Source of the DNA: Sideroxyarcus sp.
GTDB lineage: Bacteria; Pseudomonadota; Gammaproteobacteria; Burkholderiales; Gallionellaceae
NCBI GenBank assembly: GCA_030652215.1
Contig: JAUSBC010000017.1
Location: 1 to 64,000 of the forward strand
DNA length: 64,000 nt
Reading direction: 5' to 3'
The position numbers were made by a program, and so were the translations under genes. Position 1 is the stretch's first letter; every line of letters begins with the position of its first letter. Below, piece by piece: positions 47,926 through 58,411 of this stretch. The notes beneath the pieces are model-generated. The model did no database searches, was not told the origin of the DNA, and was given only the letters and a program-made list of their open reading frames with translations.

Positions 47926-48697
47926 GCAGGAAACTCTTTACGTGTTCGACGAAAATTTCGGGATGCGACAGGAACGGCGCATGCGCCGCGCCCTTCACTT
48001 CCACCGCGCGCGCCGATTTCAGGGCTTGCGCCAGATAGTGCGAGGCTTGCGGCAGCGTCAGTTTGTCACGTTCTCCGGCAATGACCAAGGTCGGCTGTTC
48101 GATACCGGCCAATTCGCCGCGCAGATCTGCATCGCGCAGGATGTCCAATCCCCCGCGCAACGCGGCCATGTCGGGCTCGCCCCGGCTGAACAGACGTTCG
48201 CGCAACGATGACAGCAACTCGCGTTCGTTTTCGCTGCCGCGCAATTGCAGTGCAATGAAGCGGCGCAAGGTCGCGGCATGATTCTGCTCCAATTCGGCGG
48301 CAAATTTTTCGAGCACTGCGCCATCCATGCCAAAAAACCAGTCTTCACGTGCGGCAAAGCACGGCGTGCTTGCAACCAGTATCAGGCGCCGCACTTTTTC
48401 CGGCTCGCGCGCTGCCCAGTGTAGTGCAAGCTGGCCGCCCAGCGACCAGCCGCACACGGTTAGCGGCTCGCCGAATTGCTCCGACAGGGAGTGCACCAGA
48501 GTATCCAGGTTCGTTTCGGGCAGTGGCGCACTCGCGCCGTTGCCCGGCAAATCCAGAGTGTGCACGCGGAAGGCTGTCGCCAGCTTCGCTGCGACATCCG
48601 TCCAGACGCCGCCGTGCATACCCCAACCATGAATCAACAATAGCGGCTCACCACTGCCTATGCTTTCAACATGCAAGCTCATGCAGCGCTCCGACAA
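47918..48697 (-). CDS. bioH: Pimeloyl-ACP methyl ester carboxylesterase
   Basis: LLLIHGWGMHGGVW, VCGWSLGGQLALHWA; between bioC and bioF. Confidence 0.92.
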   Translation of the reverse strand: MSERCMSLHVESIGSGEPLLLIHGWGMHGGVWTDVAAKLATAFRVHTLDLPGNGASAPLPETNLDTLVHSLSEQFGEPLTVCGWSLGGQLALHWAAREPEKVRRLILVASTPCFAAREDWFFGMDGAVLEKFAAELEQNHAATLRRFIALQLRGSENERELLSSLRERLFSRGEPDMAALRGGLDILRDADLRGELAGIEQPTLVIAGERDKLTLPQASHYLAQALKSARAVEVKGAAHAPFLSHPEIFVEHVKSFLHE

Positions 48698-49826
48698 GTT
48701 GATTCACATCGACTGCGCTATGCGCTGCCGACAAAGTAATGCGCAGCCGCGCCGTGCCCTGCGGCACGGTCGGGGGCCGTATCGCGGCGACCCAGATGCC
48801 GCGTTCGCGCAGGCTTTCGCTCAGTTTCAGGGCCTGCAGATTATCGCCGATCAGCAAGGGCTGTATCGCGGTGTCGGAAGGCATCAGTTGCCAGGGCAGG
48901 CCGGACAGGCCGTCACGCAATTGCTCGACGAGCTGTTTCAGGTGTACGCGCAACGCCTCGCCCTGCCCGATCAGTTCCAGGCTCTGCGACAAGGCGACGG
49001 ACAAGGCGGGAGGCGTGGCAGTGGTGTAGACGTAGCTGTGCGCATGGTTGACGAGCGTGTCGACGACCACCTGTTCGGCCGCGACGAAGGCGCCGGACAC
49101 GCCGGCGGCCTTGCCCAGCGTTGCCATGTAGACGATGCGTTGCGACGCGATACCGAAATGGGAAAGCGAGCCGCACCCCCGCTCGCCCAGCACGCCGAAG
49201 CCGTGCGCGTCATCCACATACAGCCATGCATCGTGCTGCTCGCACAAAGCCAGCATTTCGCGCAACGGCGCGATGTCTCCATCCATGCTGAATACCGCAT
49301 CGGTGATGACGAGTTTGCGCCCACTTTGGGTCTGCGCCAGCAATTGCGCCAGTTGCGCCATGTCGCCATGCCGGTAGCGTTTCGTTTCGGCGCGGGACAG
49401 CAGCATCGCGTCGTTCAGCGAAGCGTGGTTAAGTTTGTCGGCGAAGACCGTATCACCCTTGCCGACCAGCCCCTGCACCACGCCCAGGTTGGCCATGTAG
49501 CCGGTGGAAAACAACAGCGCCGCGGGTTTGCCGACGAAGGCGGCGAGTTGATGTTCGAGCCGGTGGTGCGGTTCGAAATGGCCGCTGACCAGATGCGCCG
49601 CGCCCGCGCCCACTCCCCATTGCTGTGCGCCCTGCTGCAGGGCCGCGATGAGTTGCGGGTGATTGGCAAGACCGAGATAGTCGTTGCTGCAGAACGCGAG
49701 GTAAGGCTTGCCATCCACCGTGATGTGCGGCGATTGCGGCGTATCTAGCGTGCGGCGCCTACGCAACAACCCCTGCTCGGCACGGGTTTCGAGTTCTTTA
49801 GAAAGGGAAGAAAAAGGCATAAACAT
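48666..49826 (-). CDS. bioF: 8-amino-7-oxononanoate synthase
   Basis: AFCSNDYLGLANHPQ, YVDDAHGFGVLGERG, TLGKAAGVSGAFV PLP-site region. Confidence 0.95.
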   Translation of the reverse strand: MFMPFSSLSKELETRAEQGLLRRRRTLDTPQSPHITVDGKPYLAFCSNDYLGLANHPQLIAALQQGAQQWGVGAGAAHLVSGHFEPHHRLEHQLAAFVGKPAALLFSTGYMANLGVVQGLVGKGDTVFADKLNHASLNDAMLLSRAETKRYRHGDMAQLAQLLAQTQSGRKLVITDAVFSMDGDIAPLREMLALCEQHDAWLYVDDAHGFGVLGERGCGSLSHFGIASQRIVYMATLGKAAGVSGAFVAAEQVVVDTLVNHAHSYVYTTATPPALSVALSQSLELIGQGEALRVHLKQLVEQLRDGLSGLPWQLMPSDTAIQPLLIGDNLQALKLSESLRERGIWVAAIRPPTVPQGTARLRITLSAAHSAVDVNQLVGALHELAC

Positions 49827-49842
49827 CCGGCACAGAGAATTT

Positions 49843-49937
49843 GTAGGATGGGTTGAGTCCTTCGACTTCGCTCAGGACAGGCTGCGCGACACCCATCATC
49901 GGGCACGGCGGGTATCGCTACGCTCCACCCACCCTAC
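49843..49937. repeat. GTAG-bounded REP-like doublet containing a nested dispersed repeat
   Basis: GTAGGATGGGTT-gagtccttcgacttcgctcaggacaggct-...CCACCCACCCTAC. Confidence 0.65.
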
Positions 49938-49946
49938 GCATTGCGG

Positions 49947-50945
49947 TTAATGGCACTTGTCAGCGAGCGGATACAAACCCAGCTTGTTCATCAACGCCCG
50001 GTCGCGTTCCACTTCCGGATTGCCCGTGGTCAGCAACTGGTCGCCGTAAAAGATGGAATTGGCGCCGGCCAGGAAGCACAGGGCTTGCACCGCATCGCTC
50101 ATTTCCCCGCGCCCGGCGGAGAGGCGCACGAACGCTTTCGGCATGGTGATGCGTGCCACGGCGATGGTGCGCACGAAATCCAGCGGGTCCAGGTCTTCGG
50201 TATCAGCCAGCGGCGTGCCCTCGACCTTGACCAGGTTGTTGATCGGCACGCTTTCCGGATAGGGATTCATGTTGGCCAGTTGCGCAACGAGTCCCGCGCG
50301 CTGGGTGAGGCTTTCGCCCATACCGATAATCCCGCCGCTGCAGATATGCATGCCGGCTTTGCGCACGCGCTCCAGGGTATCGATGCGGTCCTGGTAGTCG
50401 CGCGTGGTGATGATGTTGCCGTAGAACTCGGGCGAGGTGTCCAGGTTGTGGTTGTAATAGTCGAGGCCGGCGTCTTTCAGTTGCCCGGTCTGCTCGTCGT
50501 TGAGCATACCCAGCGTGGCGCAGGTTTCCATGCCCAGCGCGCGCACTTCCTTGACCATTTCGACCACGGCGGTCATGTCTTCTTTCGAGGGCTCGCGCCA
50601 GGCCGCGCCCATGCAGAAGCGTCCGGCGCCGGCATTTTTGGCTGCCTTGGCCGCTTTCAGCACTTCCTCGATATCCAGGATCTTCATGTTTTCCACTCCT
50701 GCGGAGTGGTAGGACGACTGAGTGCAGTAGCCGCAATCTTCGGTGCAGCCGCCGGTCTTGATCGACAGCAAAGTGGACAGTTGCACCGCGTTCGGGTCGA
50801 AATGCTCGCGGTGTATTTGTTGCGCGCGGTACATCAGGTCTGAAAAGGGCAGCTTGTACAAGGCTTCGACTGCCGCAACGCTCCAGGTTTGGGGCGTCGC
50901 TTCGGATTGGGAGGAAGGTGCGAATTCGGCGGTTTTGGTTTGCAT
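49947..50945 (-). CDS. bioB: Biotin synthase
   Basis: [27 protein letters not shown] radical-SAM motif; start chosen at MQTKTAEF (ORF-track start 51002). Confidence 0.96.
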   Translation of the reverse strand: MQTKTAEFAPSSQSEATPQTWSVAAVEALYKLPFSDLMYRAQQIHREHFDPNAVQLSTLLSIKTGGCTEDCGYCTQSSYHSAGVENMKILDIEEVLKAAKAAKNAGAGRFCMGAAWREPSKEDMTAVVEMVKEVRALGMETCATLGMLNDEQTGQLKDAGLDYYNHNLDTSPEFYGNIITTRDYQDRIDTLERVRKAGMHICSGGIIGMGESLTQRAGLVAQLANMNPYPESVPINNLVKVEGTPLADTEDLDPLDFVRTIAVARITMPKAFVRLSAGRGEMSDAVQALCFLAGANSIFYGDQLLTTGNPEVERDRALMNKLGLYPLADKCH

Positions 50946-51017
50946 ATAAATAGTGGCAAGCAAGTAGAATGGGAAAAAAGCATCCTCGACCCGATAAATC
51001 AACAGGATCGGAACGAC

Positions 51018-51734
51018 ATGTCTATTTTATCCCATCACTCGTTTGACATCGGCGCAAAATTTGCACGACTATTGCCCGCCCAACCCTGCCTGCTGTGCGG
51101 CGCGGCCAGCCACGACGGCTTGTGCTGTGCCAACTGCGACGCGGAATTGCCGCGTATAGGCGCAGGTCATTGTCCGGTTTGCGGGCTGCCGACCCCGGAC
51201 GGCAACGTGTGCGGACAGTGCCTGAAGCATGCGCCGCCGTTCGACCATACCGTCGCCGCCTTCAGCTACGGTTTTCCGGTGGACAAGTTGATTCAGGCAC
51301 TCAAGTTTAACGACCGACTGATCCTGGTTGATTTTCTTGCGCAGGCCCTGGCACTGCGCATTGAGACCCGTCCAGACTGCATCGTGGCCATGCCGCTGCA
51401 TCCCGCCCGTCTGCGCGAACGCGGTTTCAACCAATCCCTGCTACTGGCGCGCAGGATTTCGCGCAAGCTGCGCCTTCCCCTGCTTGCCGACGCCTGCGAA
51501 CGCGTGCGCAACACGCCGCCGCAATCCGCTTTGCCGTGGAAAGAGCGCGACAAGAACATGCGCCAGGCCTTCACCTGCAAACCCGGCTCCGCCGTGCGCG
51601 GCAAACATGTCGCCATCGTGGATGACGTGATGACGACGGGCGCTTCGATAGGCGAACTGGCGCGGGCACTGAAAAAGGCCGGCGCGAGCGAAGTCAGTGC
51701 GTGGGTGGTTGCGCGGACGTTGCCGCACAGTTGA
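51018..51734 (+). CDS. comF: ComF-family phosphoribosyltransferase
   Basis: [22 protein letters not shown]...[20 protein letters not shown] motif [20 protein letters not shown]. Confidence 0.92.
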   Translation: MSILSHHSFDIGAKFARLLPAQPCLLCGAASHDGLCCANCDAELPRIGAGHCPVCGLPTPDGNVCGQCLKHAPPFDHTVAAFSYGFPVDKLIQALKFNDRLILVDFLAQALALRIETRPDCIVAMPLHPARLRERGFNQSLLLARRISRKLRLPLLADACERVRNTPPQSALPWKERDKNMRQAFTCKPGSAVRGKHVAIVDDVMTTGASIGELARALKKAGASEVSAWVVARTLPHS

Positions 51735-51752
51735 TTAGAGCTCTTTGAGGAG

Positions 51753-51829
51753 TAGGGTGGGCACGTTTTTGTGCCCACGCGGCGCAGAACCTGAAACAGC
51801 GTGGGCACGAAATCGTGCCCCCCCCCTAC
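51753..51829. repeat. GTAG-bounded REP-like inverted doublet
   Basis: GTAGGGTGGGCACGTTTTTGTGCCCACGCG...GCGTGGGCACGAAATCGTGCCCCCCCCCTAC. Confidence 0.8.
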
Positions 51830-51837
51830 ACCAAGAT

Positions 51838-52920
51838 TCAAAGCTCTTTGAGCTTCTGCTGCACGAATGCCTGCAACTGCGGGTTCAGGGTATTCGTTGC
51901 CAGTGCGCGCTGAAATGCCTCGCGCGCGTCTTCCTTGCGTTCCAGCGCCTGCAGCGAGATGCCCATGCCCATCAGCCACACGCCGTTGTTGGGCGCCAGT
52001 TTCAGCGCAATCTGATAGTGCGCCACGGCTTCCTCGTAACGATTCTGGCGGTGCAACAGGTAGGCCATGAACGACTGGAAGTCGGCCTGACCTTCGGCAT
52101 ATTGCGAGACCTTTTGCAGGGTTTCCAATGCCAGCGGCGCTGCATCGCGCTCGACCTGAAGGCGCGCCAGTTGCATGGCAAACGAGGTGTCGCGCGCATC
52201 GCGCTTCAATCCTCGCTGCAGCACTTCTTCGGCTTCGGCATTGCGCTTCAGGTTTACCAGCAGAGCCACCCATGCCCGGCGCGCGGGTTTGTACGTCGAG
52301 TCGATGAGCAACGCACCTTTGTAACCTGTCAGCGCATCTTCGGTTCTGCCTTCCTGGACTGCAAGATTGGCGATGCGGAATTCGTTCTCGGCGCGCTGCA
52401 GCGGGCTGATCTTTTTGAGCAGCTCGGGATTTTCCGCAGGATGAACGTCAACTGTTTCTGCAGGGGCAGGTTTCGCGCGCTCCGGCTTGCGCGGCGCAGG
52501 TTTCTTCGCCTCTGCTGGAGCTGCTTCGGGTTCATCCTCGCTGCTGATTTGAAGCAGGGGTTTGCCGCGCAGGCTGTCGACCGGCTGCGAGGCGGCAAGC
52601 GACGAGACGACCTGCACCCCGCTTTCGCCCGGCATGGATACCGCCCACACGGGTGCGGAAGCGGGCTCGGATGCCGGTGCGGGAACGGCCAGTGCTACAA
52701 CCGGAGGCGCGACGACCAGCTTCGCGGGCGCGATGGCCTGCGTGCGCGACAGATACCATTTGCCGCCCGCCAGCACTACCAGCAGCCCGATCCCCAGCGT
52801 CAAATAAAGCGCGTGATGCGACTGCCGGCGCGGCGGAACGGGACGTATGGTGGTTTCGCCCAGGGGCGTGTTCACCCCCCGGTTTTCGAGTTCGTTCAAT
52901 ACCTGATTGATGATGCTCAT
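51838..52920 (-). CDS. mshN: MSHA biogenesis protein MshN-like (TPR protein)
   Basis: MSIINQVLNELENRG N-terminus, single TM, C-terminal TPR repeats; ORF-track start at 53430 is an out-of-frame extension over the AAA gene. Confidence 0.85.
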   Translation of the reverse strand: MSIINQVLNELENRGVNTPLGETTIRPVPPRRQSHHALYLTLGIGLLVVLAGGKWYLSRTQAIAPAKLVVAPPVVALAVPAPASEPASAPVWAVSMPGESGVQVVSSLAASQPVDSLRGKPLLQISSEDEPEAAPAEAKKPAPRKPERAKPAPAETVDVHPAENPELLKKISPLQRAENEFRIANLAVQEGRTEDALTGYKGALLIDSTYKPARRAWVALLVNLKRNAEAEEVLQRGLKRDARDTSFAMQLARLQVERDAAPLALETLQKVSQYAEGQADFQSFMAYLLHRQNRYEEAVAHYQIALKLAPNNGVWLMGMGISLQALERKEDAREAFQRALATNTLNPQLQAFVQQKLKEL

Positions 52921-53873
52921 TGCAGCGACAGGGCGAGCAGCGTCAGTGCGCCGATCACGGCCGCAGATCCGACACCCCAGATCCAGGGCATCCAGTCCTT
53001 GTAGGATTCCGGCGTATCGGCTGCGGCTTTGCGCACATGTCGCGCCCGCACCTGTTGCCGGCCTTCGGCGAAGCTCAGCATCAGCGCCTTGTGCGCGATG
53101 ATGTTGGCCAGCCGGGGCGTGCCGCGCGTGACCCGGTGCAGCAAACTGACTGCTCCGGAATTGAACAGGGTCTCGCCCTTGAATCCGGCCACGGCCAGCC
53201 GGTGCCGCAGGTAGCGGTCCATTTCGTCGCGGTGCAAGCCGTTCAGCTTGTACTGAAAGCTGATGCGCTGACGCAGCTGGCGCACCGAATTGTGTTTGAG
53301 GCGCTCGTCCAGTTCCGGCTGCCCGAACAGCACCACCTGCATCAGTTTGCGCTTTTCCGTTTCCAGATTGGTCAGCAGGCGCAGCACCTCCAGGCTTTCC
53401 AGCGGCATTGCCTGCGCTTCGTCCAGGCACACCAGCACGCGTTTGCCGTCGCGCGCAAAATTGAGCAGGGTGCGCGTCAGTTCTTTCAGCAGTTGATGCT
53501 GGTCAAAGGAGTTGTCGATCTCGATGCGGAACTCGTCCGCCAGCGCCAGCAGCAGGCTGCGCGGTTCGAGATAGGGGTTGGGAATGTAGGCGGTGATGAA
53601 CTTTGCCGCATGGCGCCCGCTGGTGCCGCCGTCCTGCGTGCCGATATCGGTGGTGGTGGCGCGGTCGCTGTTGAGCGTGGCGATAAATTTGCGGCACAGC
53701 AGGGTTTTGCCGTTGCCCACCTCGCCCACAATCTTGATAAAGCCCTCGCCGGTGCGTGCCGCCACCAGCAGGGTATTCAGCCCTTCCTGGTAGTTGGTGC
53801 AGGCAAAGAAAAAGCTGGTATCGGGGGTAAGCGAGAACGGCAACTCGCGCAGACCGAAATGCGCCAGATACAT
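52917..53873 (-). CDS. mshM: MSHA biogenesis AAA ATPase MshM (ExeA-like)
   Basis: MYLAHFGLRELPFSLTPDTSFFFACTNYQEGLNTLLVAARTGEGFIKIVGEVGNGKTLLCRKF. Confidence 0.92.
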   Translation of the reverse strand: MYLAHFGLRELPFSLTPDTSFFFACTNYQEGLNTLLVAARTGEGFIKIVGEVGNGKTLLCRKFIATLNSDRATTTDIGTQDGGTSGRHAAKFITAYIPNPYLEPRSLLLALADEFRIEIDNSFDQHQLLKELTRTLLNFARDGKRVLVCLDEAQAMPLESLEVLRLLTNLETEKRKLMQVVLFGQPELDERLKHNSVRQLRQRISFQYKLNGLHRDEMDRYLRHRLAVAGFKGETLFNSGAVSLLHRVTRGTPRLANIIAHKALMLSFAEGRQQVRARHVRKAAADTPESYKDWMPWIWGVGSAAVIGALTLLALSLQ

Positions 53874-53878
53874 GATGC

Positions 53879-55579
53879 TTATTTGGACATGCTGTTCATG
53901 CGATCACGGCTCTGTCCGATGGCGTCAGACCAGTCCTTGTCGCTGTCAACCACGGTCGGCTTGAGCAGGATGATCAGTTCGCGTTTTTCGGTGCGCTTGC
54001 TGGTTTGGCCGAAAATCGACTTGGGCAGCATCGGCAGGCCGGACTCGTCGTTCACTTCGGCCTGGCGCATCAAGCCGCCTATTGCCACGATCTGTCCGTC
54101 ACGCGCACGCACGATACTGTCCGTTTCCGAAACCGAACTTGATGCCAGGGGCAGATTGAAGATATTCGAAATTCCGCCCGAGGAAGTGCCCAAATCCACC
54201 GTCTTGTTCACGGTCGTAACCGTGCTCACCGAGGGATGCACATGCAGGATGATCTCATTGTTCTCATCGATGCGCGGGGTCACATCCAGCATGATGCCGG
54301 AGAAGAACGGTTGCACCTTCACCGTCGGCGAGGTTCCCGCCACCGTCGCGGTAGCTTGCGTGCCGCCCGAGACTTCGGTCACGAAGAACTCGTCCGTCCC
54401 CACCTTCAGCACCGCCTTCTGGTTGTTCAAGGTCGCAATGCGCGGACTCGACAGCACATGCACATTGCCTTGGGACTCCAGGAAATTCAACAAGGCCGCA
54501 AAATTGCTGGTCTGGAACGCCAGTCCGAATAATGTGCCCGCAATGGCTCCGGTCGGCAAGGCATTCGCGGCCGTAGTTTGTAGCGAGGCGCCCGGTATCG
54601 AGGAAAGAAGCGAATTCGACAACAAGGACGCCGTAGAGCCGCCCGGCGACAGCGAACTACCCGTACTGCCCATCCCTGCCGTCACGTGGCTGTTCGGGCG
54701 ATTCCCGAACACTGCCCAATTCACGCCGGACTGGAACGCGTCATTCAATTGCACTTCCACGATCTTGGCCTCAAGTATCACCTGGCGCTCGATGGAAAGC
54801 TGCGAGGCCTTGAGGTAAGCCGTCACATTCTTTAACTCGTCCGGCATGGCGCGAATCACGATCACGCCCGACATCGGACTGATGACCACATTGCGGCCGG
54901 CCTCGTCGCCGACGATCATTTTCAGCGCCTTGCTCAACTCGTCCCAGAAATCGGTATTGCTGGTCATGGTCACTTTGCTGCTATCACGGCTGCCGGTGGC
55001 ATCGGTCGCGGCAGCGGCTCCCGTTCCGGATGAACCGATCGCGGTGTCTCCCACCGAGCCCGAGGCAACGCGCAACGAAGACTTGCCCTCGCGCTGACCG
55101 GTGAGATAGCTCACCTGGAAAATGCGTGTCTGCAATGTCAGCGGCTGGATGTAAATGCGCGAACCGTCCACTTTGTAGTCGTAGCCATACATCTCGCGAA
55201 TGGCTTCCAACGCGTCGAACACCGTTACGTCCTTCAATGTGAGCGAAATAAAACCGCTCACATCCGGATGCACCAGCACGCTGTAGCGGGTGCCGGAAAC
55301 AACGGCCATGAATACATGTTTGGCGGGCGTGTTATTGACCGCCAGGTCGAATTTGGCTTCCATCGGTTTGTTGTCGGCCTGGAATGGCGACACCGACAGC
55401 GGCGGCAGGAGCGCCTGATCGACCGCCTCCGGTTTGGCCGACTCCGGTTTGGCCGCCTCGGGACTTGCGGCAGCGGCATCCATTTCCTGCTTGAGCAGGT
55501 TCGCCGTTTGGTTCTTGCCGCCGCCCGTTGCGCAGGCCGACAGGAACAGCAACGACAACAAAACTAACGCGTGTTTCAT
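53879..55579 (-). CDS. mshL: MSHA pilus secretin MshL
   Basis: Lipobox LSACATGG; STN-like N domain; secretin domain LSSPRIATLNNQKAVLKVGTDEFFVTEV...VIVGGLMRQ-type region. Confidence 0.93.
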   Translation of the reverse strand: MKHALVLLSLLFLSACATGGGKNQTANLLKQEMDAAAASPEAAKPESAKPEAVDQALLPPLSVSPFQADNKPMEAKFDLAVNNTPAKHVFMAVVSGTRYSVLVHPDVSGFISLTLKDVTVFDALEAIREMYGYDYKVDGSRIYIQPLTLQTRIFQVSYLTGQREGKSSLRVASGSVGDTAIGSSGTGAAAATDATGSRDSSKVTMTSNTDFWDELSKALKMIVGDEAGRNVVISPMSGVIVIRAMPDELKNVTAYLKASQLSIERQVILEAKIVEVQLNDAFQSGVNWAVFGNRPNSHVTAGMGSTGSSLSPGGSTASLLSNSLLSSIPGASLQTTAANALPTGAIAGTLFGLAFQTSNFAALLNFLESQGNVHVLSSPRIATLNNQKAVLKVGTDEFFVTEVSGGTQATATVAGTSPTVKVQPFFSGIMLDVTPRIDENNEIILHVHPSVSTVTTVNKTVDLGTSSGGISNIFNLPLASSSVSETDSIVRARDGQIVAIGGLMRQAEVNDESGLPMLPKSIFGQTSKRTEKRELIILLKPTVVDSDKDWSDAIGQSRDRMNSMSK

Positions 55580-56010
55580 TTAATTCCTCCCACATCTTGC
55601 CCCGGCAGATCTGTCTGCCCGGAAGCTTTCTCTTGTATATCACCCGCACCCGGCACCGCACGGTTTTTCGTAATGCTCACCTTGGGAAAAAGCTCAACCA
55701 CGCGCCGTCCCTGTGCGTTCTGCAGCACCACACTGCTCTCGCGCACTTCGACCAGTCTGGAGTCCCCGTACTTGCCGCCTTCGAGCACCGTGACGCCGTT
55801 GATGATGGCGGCGCGGTATCGCGGCGAAATGATGACGGACTGCAATCCGCGCTGCGCCGTCTCTTCCGGAACGACATCCGACTCGCTACCCGCACCGCTG
55901 CTGTTCAAGTCGATGGAAGGGCGCGTCGGGTCCGGCAAAACCTCCGCCCCCGCGAACTGCGGCAGGCACAGCAAGCACGCTGCGAGCAGCACTCTCAAAC
56001 CTGTAGCCAT
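55576..56010 (-). CDS. mshK: MSHA biogenesis protein MshK-like
   Basis: LPDPTRPSIDLN...LQSVIISPRYRAAIINGVTVLEGGKYGDSRLVEVRESSVVLQNAQGRRVVELFP. Confidence 0.8.
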   Translation of the reverse strand: MATGLRVLLAACLLCLPQFAGAEVLPDPTRPSIDLNSSGAGSESDVVPEETAQRGLQSVIISPRYRAAIINGVTVLEGGKYGDSRLVEVRESSVVLQNAQGRRVVELFPKVSITKNRAVPGAGDIQEKASGQTDLPGQDVGGIK

Positions 56011-56672
56011 GTCTTGTCCAAACTCAGGGTGTAAAGCGTCAGGCTCAACTCAACGGTGGGATGCTGCACCACGTCCATTTTCGCCACGCCCCAGAACATC
56101 TGCGTGGGCATCTTTTCCAGCGCCGCCAGGTATTGCGTCAACTCGGCATAGCTGCCGCGCACCGTGATCTTCACGCCGTGCTTGTATATCTGGCTTTCCG
56201 GGCCGGTCAACTGAACCGCCTCCGCATCGACGGACGGCTCGATCAGTAGGCTCACCGGCAGGGTTTCGAGCGCGACCAACCGCAGGCCGGCGTTCTTGTT
56301 CAGCACCTGTTCCAATAGCTGCGCCATCTTTTCCGGCGGCACCAGCTTGTCGCGGCGCCCCTTCAGGTAGTTATCTCCTTCGGCAATCTGCTGGCGCAGC
56401 GCGCGTATGCGATCACGCTGGGGCGAATTCGCATCGGCCTGCTGCGCCTGCAGCAGTGCAGCGAGCTGCGACTGAACTTCCTTCATCTTTTCCTGCTGCT
56501 GGACGACCTGCGCGGACAGGGCCTTCTGCCGGACCAGCAACGGTTCGAGAAACGCATAGTTGATCAGTGACACCACCAGGAACGCGGCGGCGGCAAACAC
56601 CAGCACGCGCTCGCGCAAGGAGAACCCGTCCACTTTGGCGACGATCTTGTCGATCTGCTCCTTAATCTTCAT
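55995..56672 (-). CDS. mshJ: MSHA biogenesis protein MshJ-like
   Basis: N-terminal TM with coiled region, GspM/PilO-like domain VKITVRGSYAELTQYLAALEKMPTQMFW. Confidence 0.82.
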   Translation of the reverse strand: MKIKEQIDKIVAKVDGFSLRERVLVFAAAAFLVVSLINYAFLEPLLVRQKALSAQVVQQQEKMKEVQSQLAALLQAQQADANSPQRDRIRALRQQIAEGDNYLKGRRDKLVPPEKMAQLLEQVLNKNAGLRLVALETLPVSLLIEPSVDAEAVQLTGPESQIYKHGVKITVRGSYAELTQYLAALEKMPTQMFWGVAKMDVVQHPTVELSLTLYTLSLDKTWLQV

Positions 56673-57298
56673 TTCTTCGCCTCATCGGGTATCGCGGTCG
56701 AGCGCAGACTGAATTCGACATAGCGCGGAACCAGGCGCTCGCCGTCTTTCTTGGGCTGCTGCATCTGCAACGTGGAGAATGTCTTGCCGTGCATAACCCT
56801 TTCCCGCCCCAAGCGCTGTATGAACGACGGCACCAGCCGCGGATTCACCACTGCACCGCTCAAACTCATCTGCGCGCCGTCCCCGGTGATGTCGAACGCG
56901 GTCAGCCACAGGCCGCTGACCGACTGCCGCGCAAATGCGCGCATATACTCCGAATAACCCTCGGTGTTGCCGAGCGCACCGCTCTTGAGCAGATTCAGCA
57001 CCGTGTCCTGTGCGGCCGCCTGCGCTTCCACCTGTTTCAGTTCGTCTTCCAGCTTCTGTCCGGTTTGCTGCAGCGAATATTCTCTGGTGAAGTTGGCCAG
57101 CCGCGTTTGCTCGGACACATAGCGCTTGCCCATTTCGTCCGCCTGTTTCGACAACTGCGCGACCTGGTACGCCGCGTAGCCGTAAAACACCGCCGACCCG
57201 AGCACAATCAAACCCAACGCCTGCAACATCGCGGTCACAGAAAAATACTTCTTCTGCTTCAGGAATACCGGATTGAAAAGATTGATCTGCTGGCTCAT
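56669..57298 (-). CDS. PilN-like MSHA biogenesis protein (MshI2-like)
   Basis: MSQQINLFNPVFLKQKKYFSVTAMLQALGLIVLGSAVFYGYAAYQ. Confidence 0.82.
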   Translation of the reverse strand: MSQQINLFNPVFLKQKKYFSVTAMLQALGLIVLGSAVFYGYAAYQVAQLSKQADEMGKRYVSEQTRLANFTREYSLQQTGQKLEDELKQVEAQAAAQDTVLNLLKSGALGNTEGYSEYMRAFARQSVSGLWLTAFDITGDGAQMSLSGAVVNPRLVPSFIQRLGRERVMHGKTFSTLQMQQPKKDGERLVPRYVEFSLRSTAIPDEAKK

Positions 57299-58251
57299 AG
57301 CGCCTTCTTCTCATGACGCAAAGCCGCGCCCAGCACGGGCAGGGCGTAACTGACAAATTCGCTGTCCGTCAATTCCGGCACGGCGAAAATATCCATGCCC
57401 TGCGCCAAATCCAGCATTTCCACGGGCAAACCCAGATTGGTCGTGAGCATCTTGTCCAGCCCCAGCGATTCCGGCGCGGACAGCAAAATGCGATTCACCG
57501 GAATGTGATGGAACTGGCGGTCGAAGTAATCCAGCGAGCGCTGCACTTCCAGCTCCACACGGTCCAGGTACTGTTGGCGCAGATTTTCGTCCGCGTCCTG
57601 CAACTGTCCCAGCGTGATTTCCAGGCGGCGCGCCAGAAACAGCTCGCCGTCACAAGTAATGGTGAGCAAGCCGCCCTCGTCGCCGAAGGCCAGCATCGCC
57701 AGACCGCGCCCTTCCATCTCGAACAGGGCCGCGACGTTACGCTGCGCCATTTCCGGGATGTCAATCACGCTCAACTCGATTTTGGCTTTCTCGAACAATT
57801 CGATACGCCTGCGTATCGTCTCGTTGGAAGCGGCAACGGCATAAAGCGATTGCGGACGGTCGCCGCCGTATTTATTGACAGGTATCTGCAGCACGTCGAT
57901 GGTGGCATCGTCGATGTGGTAACTCAGCGAATCCTTGATTTTCCAGCGTATCGCGGTCTTCAGCTCATCGACCGGAACATTCGGCGCATCCACCATCATC
58001 AGTTGATATTCGTTGGCGGACAGCAGCGTGGTAAATCTGGCGTCTTCGAGTTGCGCATCCTTGCGCACCTTTTCCAGCGTGGAGGCTGTCACCTCGGGGA
58101 GCGGGTAAAAAACGCACTTCGAAATTTGCGGGCGAGTACCCACATATTTTGCCTGCGCAATATGCACGCCCCGCTTGCTGATAACGACGGCAATCCACCC
58201 GCTGGCACGGCTACTTTTCTTGAAAACTTTGAAGAATTGGGGCATTTCCAT
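57295..58251 (-). CDS. mshI: PilM-like MSHA biogenesis protein MshI
   Basis: VDELKTAIRWKIKDSLSYHIDDATIDVLQIP; actin-like PilM/MshI fold sequence features. Confidence 0.83.
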   Translation of the reverse strand: MEMPQFFKVFKKSSRASGWIAVVISKRGVHIAQAKYVGTRPQISKCVFYPLPEVTASTLEKVRKDAQLEDARFTTLLSANEYQLMMVDAPNVPVDELKTAIRWKIKDSLSYHIDDATIDVLQIPVNKYGGDRPQSLYAVAASNETIRRRIELFEKAKIELSVIDIPEMAQRNVAALFEMEGRGLAMLAFGDEGGLLTITCDGELFLARRLEITLGQLQDADENLRQQYLDRVELEVQRSLDYFDRQFHHIPVNRILLSAPESLGLDKMLTTNLGLPVEMLDLAQGMDIFAVPELTDSEFVSYALPVLGAALRHEKKAL

Positions 58252-58261
58252 AATTAGCGTG

Positions 58262-58290
58262 AACTTAAGTTACTAACCCATTGCTGTCAA
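58262..58290 (-). promoter_or_regulatory. Candidate sigma70 promoter of the mshI operon
   Basis: Minus strand TTGACA (58285-58290), 17-bp spacing to weak -10 TAAGTT, just upstream of ATG at 58251. Confidence 0.45.
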
Positions 58291-58411
58291 GGGATTTTTT
58301 GCCGCGCTTCGACCATCGCCGGACAGGAAATGACTATTTCCGGACAAACAGCGCCAATTCCGACAATTGCCGCCACTTCGGGCAGAACTCCCACTTGTCA
58401 GCAAACGGACA

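Noticed and set aside
46379-50945. Biotin operon missing bioA
   Set aside because: bioA is often located elsewhere; bioBFHCD is an ordinary arrangement and absence from the window is not evidence of loss.
52921-53430. N-terminal extension of the MshN ORF to 53430
   Set aside because: Overlaps mshM out of frame; MSIINQVLNELE at 52920 is the credible start.
52920-54818. 632-aa plus-strand ORF opposite mshM/mshL
   Set aside because: Antisense to two recognisable Msh genes; shadow ORF.
58326-58341. GGAAAT-gact-ATTTCC inverted repeat and repeated TGTCCGG upstream of the mshI promoter
   Set aside because: Short arms; could be a regulator site but too weak to claim without conservation.
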